A stretch of DNA of 64,000 nt from CAYRHN01 sp964424115 (GTDB taxonomy: Bacteria > Chloroflexota > Anaerolineae > Anaerolineales > Anaerolineaceae), in the NCBI GenBank assembly GCA_964424115.1, contig CAYRHN010000007.1:127316-191315 (forward strand). The letters are read 5' to 3'. The translations under genes were made by a program, and so were the position numbers. Below the pieces are notes generated by a model. It was not told where the DNA came from. It did no database searches and worked only from the letters and a program-made list of their open reading frames with translations. Positions 7,772 to 17,603 of the stretch are shown piece after piece (within the stretch, counting starts at the first letter, position 1; each line of letters begins with the position of its first letter).

Positions 7772-9340
7772 TCATCGCGGCAGGCTGAAACAGATCCGCG
7801 TACCTTTATCCACCGGTTCCAGCCAGATCTTCCCCCCGTGTGCCTCCACCAAGGCCCGCGTCAGGTAAAGTCCCAGGCCGGCACCCTTCGTTTTGCGCGC
7901 AGCTTCCGGTGCGCGGTAGAAGCGGTCGAACACATGCGGCATATCCTCGGCGGCAATTCCCGGTCCTTCGTCCCGCACGCACACCACCACCGCATCCGCC
8001 CGCACCGACCCGCTCACGCGAATCTCCCCTTCCAGAGCATACTTCATCGCGTTGGAAATCAGATTCGTCAACACCTGTTCCATGCGCATTTCATCCGCCA
8101 GTATGATTGGAAAATCCTTTGGAAAATCCACGATGATCTTGTGACGGCTGGTTTGGGTTTGCAAGCGGGTCGCGATCCGCTTTGCCAGGTCTGGCAGCAG
8201 CACATCTGCGCGCTTCACCGTCAGCCCACCCGCCTGCAGCCGCGAAGCCTCCAACAGGTTCTCGATCAAGTGCGTCAGCCGGTCGGCTTCCTCTTCAATC
8301 ACCTGCAGGCTGTCCTGCACCACTTCCTTGTCCCAATCGGCATCCTCCCGGCGCAGGGTGGAAACATAACCTTTGATCAATGCCACCGGCGTTTTCAGCT
8401 CATGACTGATGATCGAAACAAAGGTGCTTTTCAGCTCATCCGCCTGGCGAAAGCGGGTGATATCCCGCAGTGTGGCGATAATATTGAGCAGCTTGCCTTC
8501 TGGGGAAAGCAGCGGCGCATAAGTGATACCCACCGGCAAAGACGGCTGGTCATCCGCGCGCTTTAGATCTCCCTCCACATACAACATGGCATTCGGCGTC
8601 AAAGGCCATCCATCCGCTTCAGCCTGTTCCAGCGAAGCCCCCTGCGTGATCGTTCCCCAGTGGATGATCTCCTCATGCCGCGCCCCCACCACCTTATCCT
8701 GTTCCACCCCCAGCATACGGGTAAAAGCCAGATTGCAGCGCACCACCCGTTTCATCGGGTCAAGAATCAAAATGCCATCCCCAGCCGAATTCAGCAGCGC
8801 ATCCATGCGCTGGTTGTCGCGGCTCAATTCAGTGTAAAGCTTGGCATTTTGCACTGCAATTGCTGCCTGGCTCGCAAAGCTGGACAGCAGCAGTCGGTCG
8901 TCCACCGAGAACAGGTTCGGCTCCGGGCGAAAGATAAAAATGAAACCGATCACTTGCTGGCGGGCGACTAGCGGCAGACCTACCCCGGTCAACATCCCCA
9001 TGCTTACCTGGCGGGTCAGCGCCGAAAGCATGCGGTTGATCTCTGGCAGTTCGCCCTCGGCGGCCTTTTCCTCCCCCGAAGCCGGTTCAATATCCCTCAA
9101 CCCGGCTTCAATCGAATTCAGGAAGGCTGGCGGCAGCCCGTGCCACACGCTCACCCGCCAGCCTTCCGATTCGGAACGTAAAGCGATCAACCCCGCTTGC
9201 CCTTCCAGGATCGCAATGGAAGTCTCCAGGATCCGCTCCAACAACCGGTCCAGGTCAAGCTCCTGGGTCAGTGCCCGGGCAATATCCAGCAGCACTTCCC
9301 GTTGTCGGATGCGAAAATCAGGCTGAGTGAGGTTGCTCAT
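7772..9340 (-). CDS. Sensor histidine kinase, GAF-PAS-HisKA-HATPase
   Basis: A cytoplasmic kinase of 522 residues without a membrane segment. A GAF domain occupies about residues 15-175, a PAS domain 185-295 (GDGILILDPMKRVVRCN), then the dimerisation helix with the phosphorylated His in SIISHELKTP (near 311), and the ATPase domain with the N box (LISNAMKYA), the G1 box (RDEGPGIAAED) and the G2 box (KGAGLGLYL). It should autophosphorylate in response to a small ligand or redox cue. No response regulator is adjacent; the receiver-PAS protein at 11812 is the nearest. I prefer ATG 9340 over the GTG two codons upstream; no strong ribosome site distinguishes them. It follows the aminotransferase stop by 15 bp. 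Confidence 0.92.
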   Translation of the reverse strand: MSNLTQPDFRIRQREVLLDIARALTQELDLDRLLERILETSIAILEGQAGLIALRSESEGWRVSVWHGLPPAFLNSIEAGLRDIEPASGEEKAAEGELPEINRMLSALTRQVSMGMLTGVGLPLVARQQVIGFIFIFRPEPNLFSVDDRLLLSSFASQAAIAVQNAKLYTELSRDNQRMDALLNSAGDGILILDPMKRVVRCNLAFTRMLGVEQDKVVGARHEEIIHWGTITQGASLEQAEADGWPLTPNAMLYVEGDLKRADDQPSLPVGITYAPLLSPEGKLLNIIATLRDITRFRQADELKSTFVSIISHELKTPVALIKGYVSTLRREDADWDKEVVQDSLQVIEEEADRLTHLIENLLEASRLQAGGLTVKRADVLLPDLAKRIATRLQTQTSRHKIIVDFPKDFPIILADEMRMEQVLTNLISNAMKYALEGEIRVSGSVRADAVVVCVRDEGPGIAAEDMPHVFDRFYRAPEAARKTKGAGLGLYLTRALVEAHGGKIWLEPVDKGTRICFSLPR

Positions 9341-9355
9341 ACGCACTCGCTTCGG

Positions 9356-10675
9356 TTATTTGCCTTCTTCCGCTAACGTGATGGCATGTTCAAAGATTTG
9401 CAGACCCTCTTCCATCTCTGCCCGGCTGATCATAAGCGGCGGTGAGATGCGGATGGTGCTCTTGGCGCAACCCAGGGTCAGCAATCCATATTCAAAGGCC
9501 AGGTCCACCACGCGGTCTCGCATTTTTTCATCATATTCTTTGGTGGTGCGGTCTTTGACAAATTCCACGCCGATCATCAAACCAATTCCACGCACATCCC
9601 CAATACACGGATGGCGCTGCATGATCTCCTTCAAGCGTCCCAGGGCATAAGCCCCCTGTTCAGCGGCATTGGCCAGGTAACCGTGTTCAATCAGATCAAG
9701 GGTTGCCAGGGCAGCCACGCAGGCCAGCGGGTTCCCGCCGTAAGTATTGCCGTGCGACCCGCGCGGCCACTTGACTACGCTCTTGCGCGCCACAATCGCT
9801 CCCAACGGCATGCCGGAGGCAATTCCCTTGGCCACACAAATAATATCCGGCTCCACCCCAAAGTTCTCGATTGACCACCACTTGCCCGTGCGTCCGGTTC
9901 CAGCCTGCACTTCATCGGCCACCAGCAGGATACCGTGTTTATCGCACAACCGGCGCAAGGCCGGGAAGAAAGAAGGACAGGGCACCACATATCCGCCCTC
10001 TCCTTGAATAGGCTCAATCACAAAGGCCGCCACTTCGTCCGCTGGGACCAGGCGGCCCATAATTTCCTCTTCAATATAACGCACCACCGTTTCCCCATAA
10101 GCCTCCCCCGGATTGCTGATCAGCATGGGCCGGTAAGGGTTGGGGAATGGCGCATGTACTACCCCGTTCATCAACGGAGCGAAACCCTTGTGGTAGGTGT
10201 ACTTACTGGCGGTCAGGGTCACAGCCCCCATTGTGCGCCCGTGGAAACCGCCCAGGAAACCGATGATCTGGCTGCGTTTCGTAGCATAGCGAGCCAGCTT
10301 GATCGCTGATTCAACCGCTTCTGCGCCTGAATTGGCCATAAAGCTCACTGCGTCCTCTTGGAACGGCGCGAGGCGGTCCAAATACTCGGCTAACTCCACC
10401 CAAACGGAGTGATAAAAATCCGAGGAGATATGAATGAATTTTTCTGCCTGATCTTGAATCGCTTTAACCACGTTCGGATGAGCATGGCCTGTGGAAAGCA
10501 CCGCGATCCCTGCGGCAAAATCCAGGAAACGGTTATTATCCACATCCCAGACTTCCACCCCCCGCCCATGATCCATGACAAACGGATACCCGCGCGGATA
10601 GGATGGTGAAATCACAGCCCCATCCCGGGCAATGATGCTGGCGGCCTTTGGCCCTGGTAACTTCAATGGCTGCAT
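9356..10675 (-). CDS. Class III aminotransferase (acetylornithine/4-aminobutyrate type)
   Basis: A PLP-dependent transaminase of 439 residues. The substrate-binding N-terminus is followed by NSGAEAVESAIKLAR, the cofactor-binding GFHGRT, the Asp that holds the PLP nitrogen in LLVADEVQAGTGRTG, and the Schiff-base Lys in VAKGIASGMPLGA. The family moves amino groups from ornithine, GABA or related omega-amino acids to 2-oxoglutarate; sequence alone does not separate these. The start at ATG 10675 has GGAGGAG six bases before it, which rules out the extension to 10732. A TATAAT box at 10741-10746 on this strand is a likely -10. The kinase gene follows closely. Confidence 0.9.
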   Translation of the reverse strand: MQPLKLPGPKAASIIARDGAVISPSYPRGYPFVMDHGRGVEVWDVDNNRFLDFAAGIAVLSTGHAHPNVVKAIQDQAEKFIHISSDFYHSVWVELAEYLDRLAPFQEDAVSFMANSGAEAVESAIKLARYATKRSQIIGFLGGFHGRTMGAVTLTASKYTYHKGFAPLMNGVVHAPFPNPYRPMLISNPGEAYGETVVRYIEEEIMGRLVPADEVAAFVIEPIQGEGGYVVPCPSFFPALRRLCDKHGILLVADEVQAGTGRTGKWWSIENFGVEPDIICVAKGIASGMPLGAIVARKSVVKWPRGSHGNTYGGNPLACVAALATLDLIEHGYLANAAEQGAYALGRLKEIMQRHPCIGDVRGIGLMIGVEFVKDRTTKEYDEKMRDRVVDLAFEYGLLTLGCAKSTIRISPPLMISRAEMEEGLQIFEHAITLAEEGK

Positions 10676-10740
10676 ATACTCCTCCTTAATCGAGAGATAA
10701 AAATTGATCGGCAGCGAACCTTTATTCGCCACTTCTCCTC

Positions 10741-10746
10741 ATTATA
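10741..10746 (-). promoter_or_regulatory. Likely -10 box of the aminotransferase gene
   Basis: TATAAT reads on the minus strand about 66 bp before the ATG of the aminotransferase. A -35 element is weak (TTCCAG at 18 bp spacing), so an activator may be needed. Confidence 0.45.
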
Positions 10747-10825
10747 ATCTGCCCTCCCCCCTGCCTGGAATTGCATTATGTCACCAGTTCATCCACTCCG
10801 TGTCACGTAACTGGCCCGGAAAACC

Positions 10826-11755
10826 TCACTCCGTGCCTTGTGCCAATGCCAATGCACCCATCAAGCCCACATCATCCCCCAATGCTGCAAAACTGATCTG
10901 CAGGTCTTTGACATACGCCGGTGACATCACATGGGAATACATCTCCCGCCGTAGAGGATCCAGGAAAAGATGCCCGGAGCGGGAAACTCCGCCGCCCAAC
11001 ACTACAATGGTTGGGTTGAAGATATGCAGGAAATCGGCCACCGCCACCCCCATGAATGAGGCCGCGCGGGTCATCGCTTCGATTGCCAGTTCATCCCCCG
11101 CCTCCGCGGCCTGCGACACCTGGCGGGAATTGGGGTGGCATATTCCTGAAAGGCTGGAAGGCCGCCCATTATTCAACTGCTCCTGTACATAGCGGGCAAT
11201 CGCAGTGCCTGAAGAAACCGCCTCCAGGTGGCCGCGCTGTCCACAACCGCACAGCGGTCCATCCGGAATGACCGTCACATGCCCCAATTCAGTCGCCAGG
11301 CCGCTAGAGCCTTGCAGCAAACGATCATCCATGATCACTCCCCCGCCGATCCCGGTGCTGATCGTGAGATAGACCACATCATGGTGCCCCTTGGCCGCGC
11401 CAAATCCCCACTCTCCCAGCGCCGCCAGGTTGGCATCGTTGCCCAGCTTGGTGGGGATACCAAAGCGTTCCTGCACCATGTCGCGCAACAGGAGATTTTC
11501 CCAGCCAGGAATGTTCGGCGCAGAAAAAATAATTCCGCGGCGAGGGTCGATCGGTCCAGGCGCCGCCATGGCGATCCCGCGCACATGCCCGGCCTGCGGC
11601 AAAACAGCAGCTATCGCATTCAACAGGCGCTCTTCCGGTCGCCCTTCTCCCTGGGTGGGTGTGCGCGTGTTCACCAGAGGTTCAATACTGCCCACCGGGA
11701 ACACCGCCACGCGAATTTGAGTGCCGCCAATATCGACTGCGATGTAACTTTCCAT
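10826..11755 (-). CDS. ROK family sugar kinase (glucokinase-like)
   Basis: The 309-residue protein has the ATP phosphate motif DIGGTQIRVAV at the N-terminus, the sugar-binding LGNDANLAALGEWGFG, the adenosine motif TISTGIGGGV, and the ROK zinc motif ELGHVTV...CGCGQRGHLE. In the zinc motif the last Cys is replaced by His, a common variant. There is no DNA-binding domain, so it is a kinase rather than a NagC/Mlc-type repressor. Glucose is the usual substrate in this group, but mannose or N-acetyl-sugars are possible. ATG 11755 is favoured because AAGGAG lies nine bases upstream; the TTG at 11764 touches the ribosome site. It may supply sugar phosphates together with galT but is not in an operon with it. 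Confidence 0.92.
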   Translation of the reverse strand: MESYIAVDIGGTQIRVAVFPVGSIEPLVNTRTPTQGEGRPEERLLNAIAAVLPQAGHVRGIAMAAPGPIDPRRGIIFSAPNIPGWENLLLRDMVQERFGIPTKLGNDANLAALGEWGFGAAKGHHDVVYLTISTGIGGGVIMDDRLLQGSSGLATELGHVTVIPDGPLCGCGQRGHLEAVSSGTAIARYVQEQLNNGRPSSLSGICHPNSRQVSQAAEAGDELAIEAMTRAASFMGVAVADFLHIFNPTIVVLGGGVSRSGHLFLDPLRREMYSHVMSPAYVKDLQISFAALGDDVGLMGALALAQGTE

Positions 11756-11811
11756 CCTCAACAACTCCTTAACCGGAATGGCCTGATTCTACCACGGCCA
11801 GTCTAATTAAT

Positions 11812-12534
11812 CTAAATCATCGGACGCGCATGCAGACAGATGAACCAGGCTGCCCGATCTTGCCAGATGATCCTCTTAATTGTCAGCTCTGCTACCACGG
11901 AAGTGTTCGGCAGCGGATAGACAACCACTTCCAGCCGTCCTGCATCTCCTTTGAGAGGCTGGATCTCGAGTGCGTGCATCAGGCTGACCATTTCTCCATC
12001 CAAGACGAATGCCGGGAAGGGACTGCCAGTTTGCACCCCAAAACGATCCACGGCTGCCGGGTTGGCATAAGCCACATCGCCGTCCAACCAGACCACCGAC
12101 ACGCCTTCCGGAACAATATTCACCAGAGATTGAAAACGTGCATTCTCCTCGGCTTTCAACCGGTAGTGGTTCAGGCGCAGCAAGGCTCGCACGCGCGTGC
12201 GCAATTCGATCGGATCGAACGGCTTAGAAATGAAATCGTCTGCCCCGGCCTCGATGCACTTCGCCCGCGTCGGCTGATCGCACAGGGTCGTCACCATCAC
12301 CACCGGCACCTCCGCCAATGCCGGGATGGTGCGGAACAACCGGCAGACCTCAATCCCGTCCATTTCCGGCAGAATGATATCCAACAACACCAGGTCAGGC
12401 AGTTCTTCTTCCGCGATCTTCACCGCACTCTGCCCGTCTTTTGCATAAAAAAGCGCCAGGTCTTCCTGCTTTAAAAGTGTCCCAATGTAATGCTGTTCGA
12501 ATTGATCATCTTCCACTACCAGGATCCTATACAC
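11812..12534 (-). CDS. Response regulator with C-terminal PAS domain
   Basis: A 240-residue protein with a complete receiver (about 1-120): acidic pair in VVEDD, phosphoacceptor Asp in LVLLDIILPEMDG, Thr in MVTTL and Lys in DFISKPFDP. A PAS-like domain (about 130-235) replaces a DNA-binding output. The start is GTG 12534, with GGGAGG upstream, and overlaps the last codons of the hybrid kinase by 8 bp, so the two are translationally coupled. It is probably a phosphorelay intermediate or a protein-interaction output fed by the kinase's HPt domain. The longer reading back to 12588 would overlap the kinase by 62 bp and adds nothing conserved. Confidence 0.88.
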   Translation of the reverse strand: MYRILVVEDDQFEQHYIGTLLKQEDLALFYAKDGQSAVKIAEEELPDLVLLDIILPEMDGIEVCRLFRTIPALAEVPVVMVTTLCDQPTRAKCIEAGADDFISKPFDPIELRTRVRALLRLNHYRLKAEENARFQSLVNIVPEGVSVVWLDGDVAYANPAAVDRFGVQTGSPFPAFVLDGEMVSLMHALEIQPLKGDAGRLEVVVYPLPNTSVVAELTIKRIIWQDRAAWFICLHARPMI

Positions 12535-15500
12535 CGCCGACCTCCCGCCGGATGGCGAGCATTTCCTCCCGCACCCGGTCAAATTCATCTTTGATCTGTT
12601 GTACTGCAGTTGTCCAAAATTCCAATTCCTGCAAGTCCGATTCCGCCTCCATCGCCGGGCGCAGGCGGTATTCTGCCTGTTCGCACATCGCCGAAAGTCG
12701 CCTTGCGCCCAGCGTGGCCGCCGAAGAACGCAGGGTATGAACCGGATGATACAGCTCGCGTACGCTGCGATTATTTAATCCGCTTTCCATGTTCTTGACC
12801 AATTTTCCCGCGCTGTCCAGGAAGATATCCACCAGTTCGCCCACAGTTTGCGGCCCCTCCTCCCCCAACAGTTCCAGGATCCGCTGCAAGGCGCTGCGGT
12901 CCACGCTGACCTCGTTGGCCAGGTCGACCGCCGCCTGCTCATCCACCGCCGGCTCCTGTGTGGCTTCCGGAGATTCGATTGGCTCGATCCGGCTCAACGC
13001 GCGCAGCAGTTCTTCCCGTTTGACCGGCTTGCTGATGTAATCGTCCATGCCGGCCTCCAGGCAGCGCTCGCGGTCGCCCGCCAGCACATTTGCCGTCATT
13101 GCCACAATGAATGGCTGGCGGTTGGCGGAAATTTCCTTGCGAATACGTCGGGTGGCTTCCAACCCATCCATCTCCGGCATGTGCATATCCATCAGAATCA
13201 CATCATATAGGTGGTCGCGCACAGCTTGCACCGCTACCACACCGTCCGCGGCGATATCCGACTTGAACCCCATCCGCCGCAACATCAGGCTGGTCACCTG
13301 TTGGTTGGTTGGATTATCCTCCGCGATCAGGATTCGCAGAGCGGAGGGCTCGATCTGCGGCGGCATAGACGGCATCGGCGCCGATATCTCATTCCTACGC
13401 ACCAACGGTCCGCTGAAGGCATGGTCCAACGCCGAGATCAGCCGCTCCGGCGAAACCGGCTTGTTCAAGCGGTCCGCAAACAAATCCCGTTCCTCGTCGC
13501 TTTCCAGGTCTGTGTTCCAGGCCATCAACACCAGCGGCAATTTTTTACAGGTTTTGATCTTTCGCACCGCATGCGCCCACACCAGACCGTCATCCAGCCC
13601 GGGCATATGCAAATCTACCAGTGCGGCGTTGAATTCCTGACCCTTTTCCAGCCATTGCAGGCTCTCCTCCGCAGACGTGCACAGGGTGCACTTCACCCCC
13701 AATGATGCTGCCAGTTGACCCAGTTGGTTGCGGCTGGCTTCGTTGTCATCCACGATCAGGACATGTTTCCCATGCAGGATTTTCAGGCGCGGATCGGGTA
13801 ATTCTTCTTCATACGGCATGCTTTCAGTCACAAAAGTGAAGTGGAAGGTGGAACCCTTTCCCGGCTGGCTGTCGACCCAGATCTGCCCGCCCAGCATTTC
13901 CACCAGCCGCCGCGAAATGGCCAATCCCAAACCCGTGCCGCCAAACTTGCGCGTTGTGGAAGCATCTATCTGGCTGAAGGATTGGAACAATCGCTCCAGC
14001 TTATCCGGCGGGATTCCCACTCCCGTATCGCTCACCGCAAAATGCACCCGAAAATCTCCTGCCGGACGATTTTCGGCATCGACAGCCAATTTTACCTCGC
14101 CGCGCGCAGTGAATTTTACGGCATTGTTCAGCAAATTTAGCAGGATCTGGCGCAGGCGGGTGACATCCCCCATCGCGCGCAGCGGAACAGAAGGATCGAT
14201 CCAATACATCAGCTCCAGGTTCTTTGCCGCCGCCTGCAAGGTCAACAGCTCCACCGATTCCTCGATGCAGCGGTGCAGATCGAAAGCCTGGTGCTCCAGT
14301 TCCAGCCGCCCTGACTCGATCTTTGAAAAATCCAAAATGTCGTTGATGATTGTCAGCAGCGCATCTCCGCTCGAACGGATCATCTCCAGCCATTCAAATT
14401 GTTCGCTGTTCAGCGGTGTATCTTTCAACAAGTCCGTCATGCCCACGATCGCATTCATCGGCGTGCGGATCTCGTGACTCATATTCGCCAGGAATTCGCT
14501 CTTGGCGCGGTTAGCCGCCTCGGCTGCGGAACGAGCTTCCTCTGCCAGCTGGTTGGCATGCTCCAGGCGGGTGGCACTTTGCAAGGTCTCGCTATACAGG
14601 CGCGCATTCTCCAGGGCAACCGTTGCCTGGGTAGCGATCGTCTCCAGCAGATGGATCTGGTCGGAGGTGTAAGCGTTTGGCCGGTAAGATTGGATCGAAA
14701 GCACTCCAATCACCCGGTCGCGCAGCAGCAGCGGCACCCCCAGGTAGGAACGCGAGGGTTCCCCGCCTGCCCGGATGATCCACCCCGCAAAAGCCTTCCC
14801 GGGGTGCAGAGTATCCGGCAGATACAGCGGGCGGCGCGCCTGGATCACATACGCCGTCAGGCTCTTCGTATCGCGCACATTGTAATTCGGGAATGCCCGC
14901 GGTTCGCCGCAATCCAGGAAGAGCGGGAAAGACACATCCCCGCTTTTTTCGTCAAACAATGCCAGGGAAAACACATCCGTGTCCCCCACCAGCGTCACCT
15001 GTTCGTAGAGAGTGTTCATCACCTGGTTCATATTCAAGTCGCCGCTGATCGCCAGGCCGATCCGATAAATTGTGGCCATCTGTTCCGCGCTGCGGTTGGC
15101 TTCCGCATACAGACGCGCATTTTGGATGGCAATGGCCGCTTGCGTCCCCAACATTTCCAAAAGATGAATCTGGTTGCTGGTATAGGCATTGGCGCGGTAC
15201 GCCTGCATGGAGATCACCCCCACCACCTGGTCGCTCAAGATCAGCGGCACCCCCACGTAAGCGCGTGGATATTCGTTATTCGAACGGATGATCGGGGTGG
15301 GAAATTCCGAACTGGCTTGCAGTGTATCCGGCAGGTAAAGCGTCTGCCGGGATTGGATCACCTGCCCGGAAAGGCCCGGCTGCAGGCGGATGTCGCGCGG
15401 TTTTCCGCTGGTATAAGTACCGCGTTCATAGAACAGCGGCAAATCGATCTGTCCGGTCTCTTCATCATATAGTGCCACATAGAATACATCCACCGGCGCC

Positions 15501-17548
15501 AGTTGGCGCACTTGTTCGTGAAGGTTACGCAGCACGCTCTGCATATCCAGGCCGGCGGTGATCACCTGGCCCACCTGATTTAACACCGCCAACTGTTCCG
15601 CCTGGCGCTGCGTCTCCGAGAACAGGCGCGCATTTTCAATCGCGATCGCCGCCTGGTTGGCAAACGCCCGCAGCCGGTCAGCGTTCTCGGCTGTGAAGAA
15701 TCCCGGGGTGGAGCTGTCCAAGTTCAAGAAGCCTACCAGGCGCTCTTTGCTACGGATTGGCACACCCGCATAGGAGCGCAGCCATTCCATTCCCGGCACC
15801 TCGATCCAATCTGGATCCAGATGGGTATCCGGAACGATCACCGGCTGGTCCAGGTCTTCCATACGCTTAAAATAATTGACCTTTGCCACCGGCAGGTTAA
15901 GGTTAAGGAAATAGGTATTCAAGCCGTACTGGTTATAGCCGTGCTTGCGCGCTATATAATACTGCCCGGCCTCGTCGATCATGGTGATGTTGGCTGTATC
16001 GTGCGGAACTACCCGCCCCACATTCTCCAGAATCCGGTCCAGCAGCTCCTCAAAATTGATCGTACTGTTCAAGGCTGCTGCCACATCGCGCAGCGCTTCT
16101 GCCAGGTCGCGTTGCGTACGTTCTGCTTCCTCCATCTGGTGCCGGTCGGTGATGTCCCGCACTACTGTGATTCCGGAAACCGCCCCCTTTCCATCCTCAA
16201 GCAGGAAAGTAGTGTTGAACTCAGCCGTTCTTTCCTGTCCATCCATGCCCCGTACATGCGCCTGGATCGTATGGGATGATGTTCCGCCCTCAGCAGCCTG
16301 GGCAAAGGCGCGCTGTAATTCCCGGCTGAATTTCTCTCTTTCCTCCTCGTGGATCAAATTCTCTACCGGATGTTGCAATAAATCCTCTGGTAGTAAGCCA
16401 AAGACCATCTTCACTGAGGGCGTCACATAAGAGATCGTCCCGCTCGAGTTGATCTCCAGGATCACATCCATCATGTTTTCCGTCAACCGTCGCAGATGAG
16501 CCTCATTATCAATCAATGCCGTCTCGATACGGCGTGTCTCGGTTGTATCCCGGAGCACATACAGGCGCCCATTCACCCGTCCGCCCCGATCATATAACAC
16601 ATTCATGCTCAGGTCAAAGATCTTACCGGCCATATGAAAAGGCGTCAGGATCCCCTGCTGCATTTCTGCCATCTGTTTGGCAGCCTCAGGCCAATCGCCA
16701 AACAGGCGCTCCAACGGCACACCAATGCATTCCTTTTCGCGCACATCCAGCAATCGCAGCGATGCCGGATTAATATCTACGACGCGCTGTTCAGGATCCA
16801 CCACCAGCATGGCATCCGGAATGATCTCCACCAACGATTCCCGCGCCACCGGAACCACATCAAACAACCGCGTCCGCGTGATCGCGAATCCCAGGAAGAT
16901 CCCGGTGATGATAAATCCCACCGGCGTGAGGTCAAAATTGGCAGTCGGGCCAATGCGCAACACATATACCAGGTTAGCAAACCACGGAGCCAGGATCGAG
17001 GGCAGCAGCAGCGCGATCTGGCGGCGGTAGAGCGAATGCGAGCGCATGAATCCCCGCACCAGGATTACGGTGGCTGCGATCAAGAAAATGTATCCGGTCG
17101 CAACAGTGATAATAAACCATGGCCCGTACTTGTACAGCAGGATGTTTTGCGCCGCGTCGTACGTAACCTCGCGCCATTGGAATTTAAAGATGTCGTTAAG
17201 CAGGGCGCAGCTCCAGGTTACCAACGGCAGGATGGAAAGTATCAGCATCCGCGAGCGGGTCAACCACTCCTTCCGCTGCGTGTAGTCCAGCACAAAGACG
17301 AGGAACATCAATGGAGTAAAACCGACCGTCCAATACCCCAATTTCGCGATCGTCAGCTTAATCCCGGGGTCTGTTGCAGCGGCTTCCAGCGCATTGGTCA
17401 CCGCCCAGGCGCCGGCGGTAAAAGATAACAAGATCAGCGGCATTCCGCCTGGCAGCCTGCGGCGAGGCCAAATCCACAGCACCATTACGATCGCAAAGGC
17501 CGTGGTGACCAGCAAGATATGGGCGTAAGAATTAAATTGCCAGCTCAT
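12527..17548 (-). CDS. Hybrid histidine kinase: 7TM-PAS2-GAF3-HisKA-HATPase-REC2-HPt
   Basis: At 1673 residues this is one of the largest genes here. Order: a seven-helix membrane input domain of the HisKA_7TM type (about 1-220), PAS (about 235-340), PAS (350-475), three GAF domains (about 490-655, 665-815, 820-985), HisKA with His near 1022 (NMSHEIRTPM), the ATPase domain (about 1125-1245), receiver 1 (Asp near 1311 in LVDLHMPG), receiver 2 (Asp near 1453 in ILMDMHMPEMDG) and a C-terminal HPt with His near 1603 (VHTLRSSAATLG). All phosphorelay residues are present. The coupled receiver-PAS gene is the likely acceptor. No ribosome site is seen; a TATAGT box lies 21 bp before the ATG. Confidence 0.95.
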   Translation of the reverse strand: MSWQFNSYAHILLVTTAFAIVMVLWIWPRRRLPGGMPLILLSFTAGAWAVTNALEAAATDPGIKLTIAKLGYWTVGFTPLMFLVFVLDYTQRKEWLTRSRMLILSILPLVTWSCALLNDIFKFQWREVTYDAAQNILLYKYGPWFIITVATGYIFLIAATVILVRGFMRSHSLYRRQIALLLPSILAPWFANLVYVLRIGPTANFDLTPVGFIITGIFLGFAITRTRLFDVVPVARESLVEIIPDAMLVVDPEQRVVDINPASLRLLDVREKECIGVPLERLFGDWPEAAKQMAEMQQGILTPFHMAGKIFDLSMNVLYDRGGRVNGRLYVLRDTTETRRIETALIDNEAHLRRLTENMMDVILEINSSGTISYVTPSVKMVFGLLPEDLLQHPVENLIHEEEREKFSRELQRAFAQAAEGGTSSHTIQAHVRGMDGQERTAEFNTTFLLEDGKGAVSGITVVRDITDRHQMEEAERTQRDLAEALRDVAAALNSTINFEELLDRILENVGRVVPHDTANITMIDEAGQYYIARKHGYNQYGLNTYFLNLNLPVAKVNYFKRMEDLDQPVIVPDTHLDPDWIEVPGMEWLRSYAGVPIRSKERLVGFLNLDSSTPGFFTAENADRLRAFANQAAIAIENARLFSETQRQAEQLAVLNQVGQVITAGLDMQSVLRNLHEQVRQLAPVDVFYVALYDEETGQIDLPLFYERGTYTSGKPRDIRLQPGLSGQVIQSRQTLYLPDTLQASSEFPTPIIRSNNEYPRAYVGVPLILSDQVVGVISMQAYRANAYTSNQIHLLEMLGTQAAIAIQNARLYAEANRSAEQMATIYRIGLAISGDLNMNQVMNTLYEQVTLVGDTDVFSLALFDEKSGDVSFPLFLDCGEPRAFPNYNVRDTKSLTAYVIQARRPLYLPDTLHPGKAFAGWIIRAGGEPSRSYLGVPLLLRDRVIGVLSIQSYRPNAYTSDQIHLLETIATQATVALENARLYSETLQSATRLEHANQLAEEARSAAEAANRAKSEFLANMSHEIRTPMNAIVGMTDLLKDTPLNSEQFEWLEMIRSSGDALLTIINDILDFSKIESGRLELEHQAFDLHRCIEESVELLTLQAAAKNLELMYWIDPSVPLRAMGDVTRLRQILLNLLNNAVKFTARGEVKLAVDAENRPAGDFRVHFAVSDTGVGIPPDKLERLFQSFSQIDASTTRKFGGTGLGLAISRRLVEMLGGQIWVDSQPGKGSTFHFTFVTESMPYEEELPDPRLKILHGKHVLIVDDNEASRNQLGQLAASLGVKCTLCTSAEESLQWLEKGQEFNAALVDLHMPGLDDGLVWAHAVRKIKTCKKLPLVLMAWNTDLESDEERDLFADRLNKPVSPERLISALDHAFSGPLVRRNEISAPMPSMPPQIEPSALRILIAEDNPTNQQVTSLMLRRMGFKSDIAADGVVAVQAVRDHLYDVILMDMHMPEMDGLEATRRIRKEISANRQPFIVAMTANVLAGDRERCLEAGMDDYISKPVKREELLRALSRIEPIESPEATQEPAVDEQAAVDLANEVSVDRSALQRILELLGEEGPQTVGELVDIFLDSAGKLVKNMESGLNNRSVRELYHPVHTLRSSAATLGARRLSAMCEQAEYRLRPAMEAESDLQELEFWTTAVQQIKDEFDRVREEMLAIRREVGGV

Positions 17549-17603
17549 GGTTTTTGTTCACTTGTTAATACTATACCATGAGATGAAAAAATCACTCTTT
17601 TAT

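Noticed and set aside
12535..12588. Longer start of the receiver-PAS gene at 12588
   Set aside because: It would overlap the kinase by 62 bp with no ribosome site; the GTG at 12534 has GGGAGG and begins just before the receiver.
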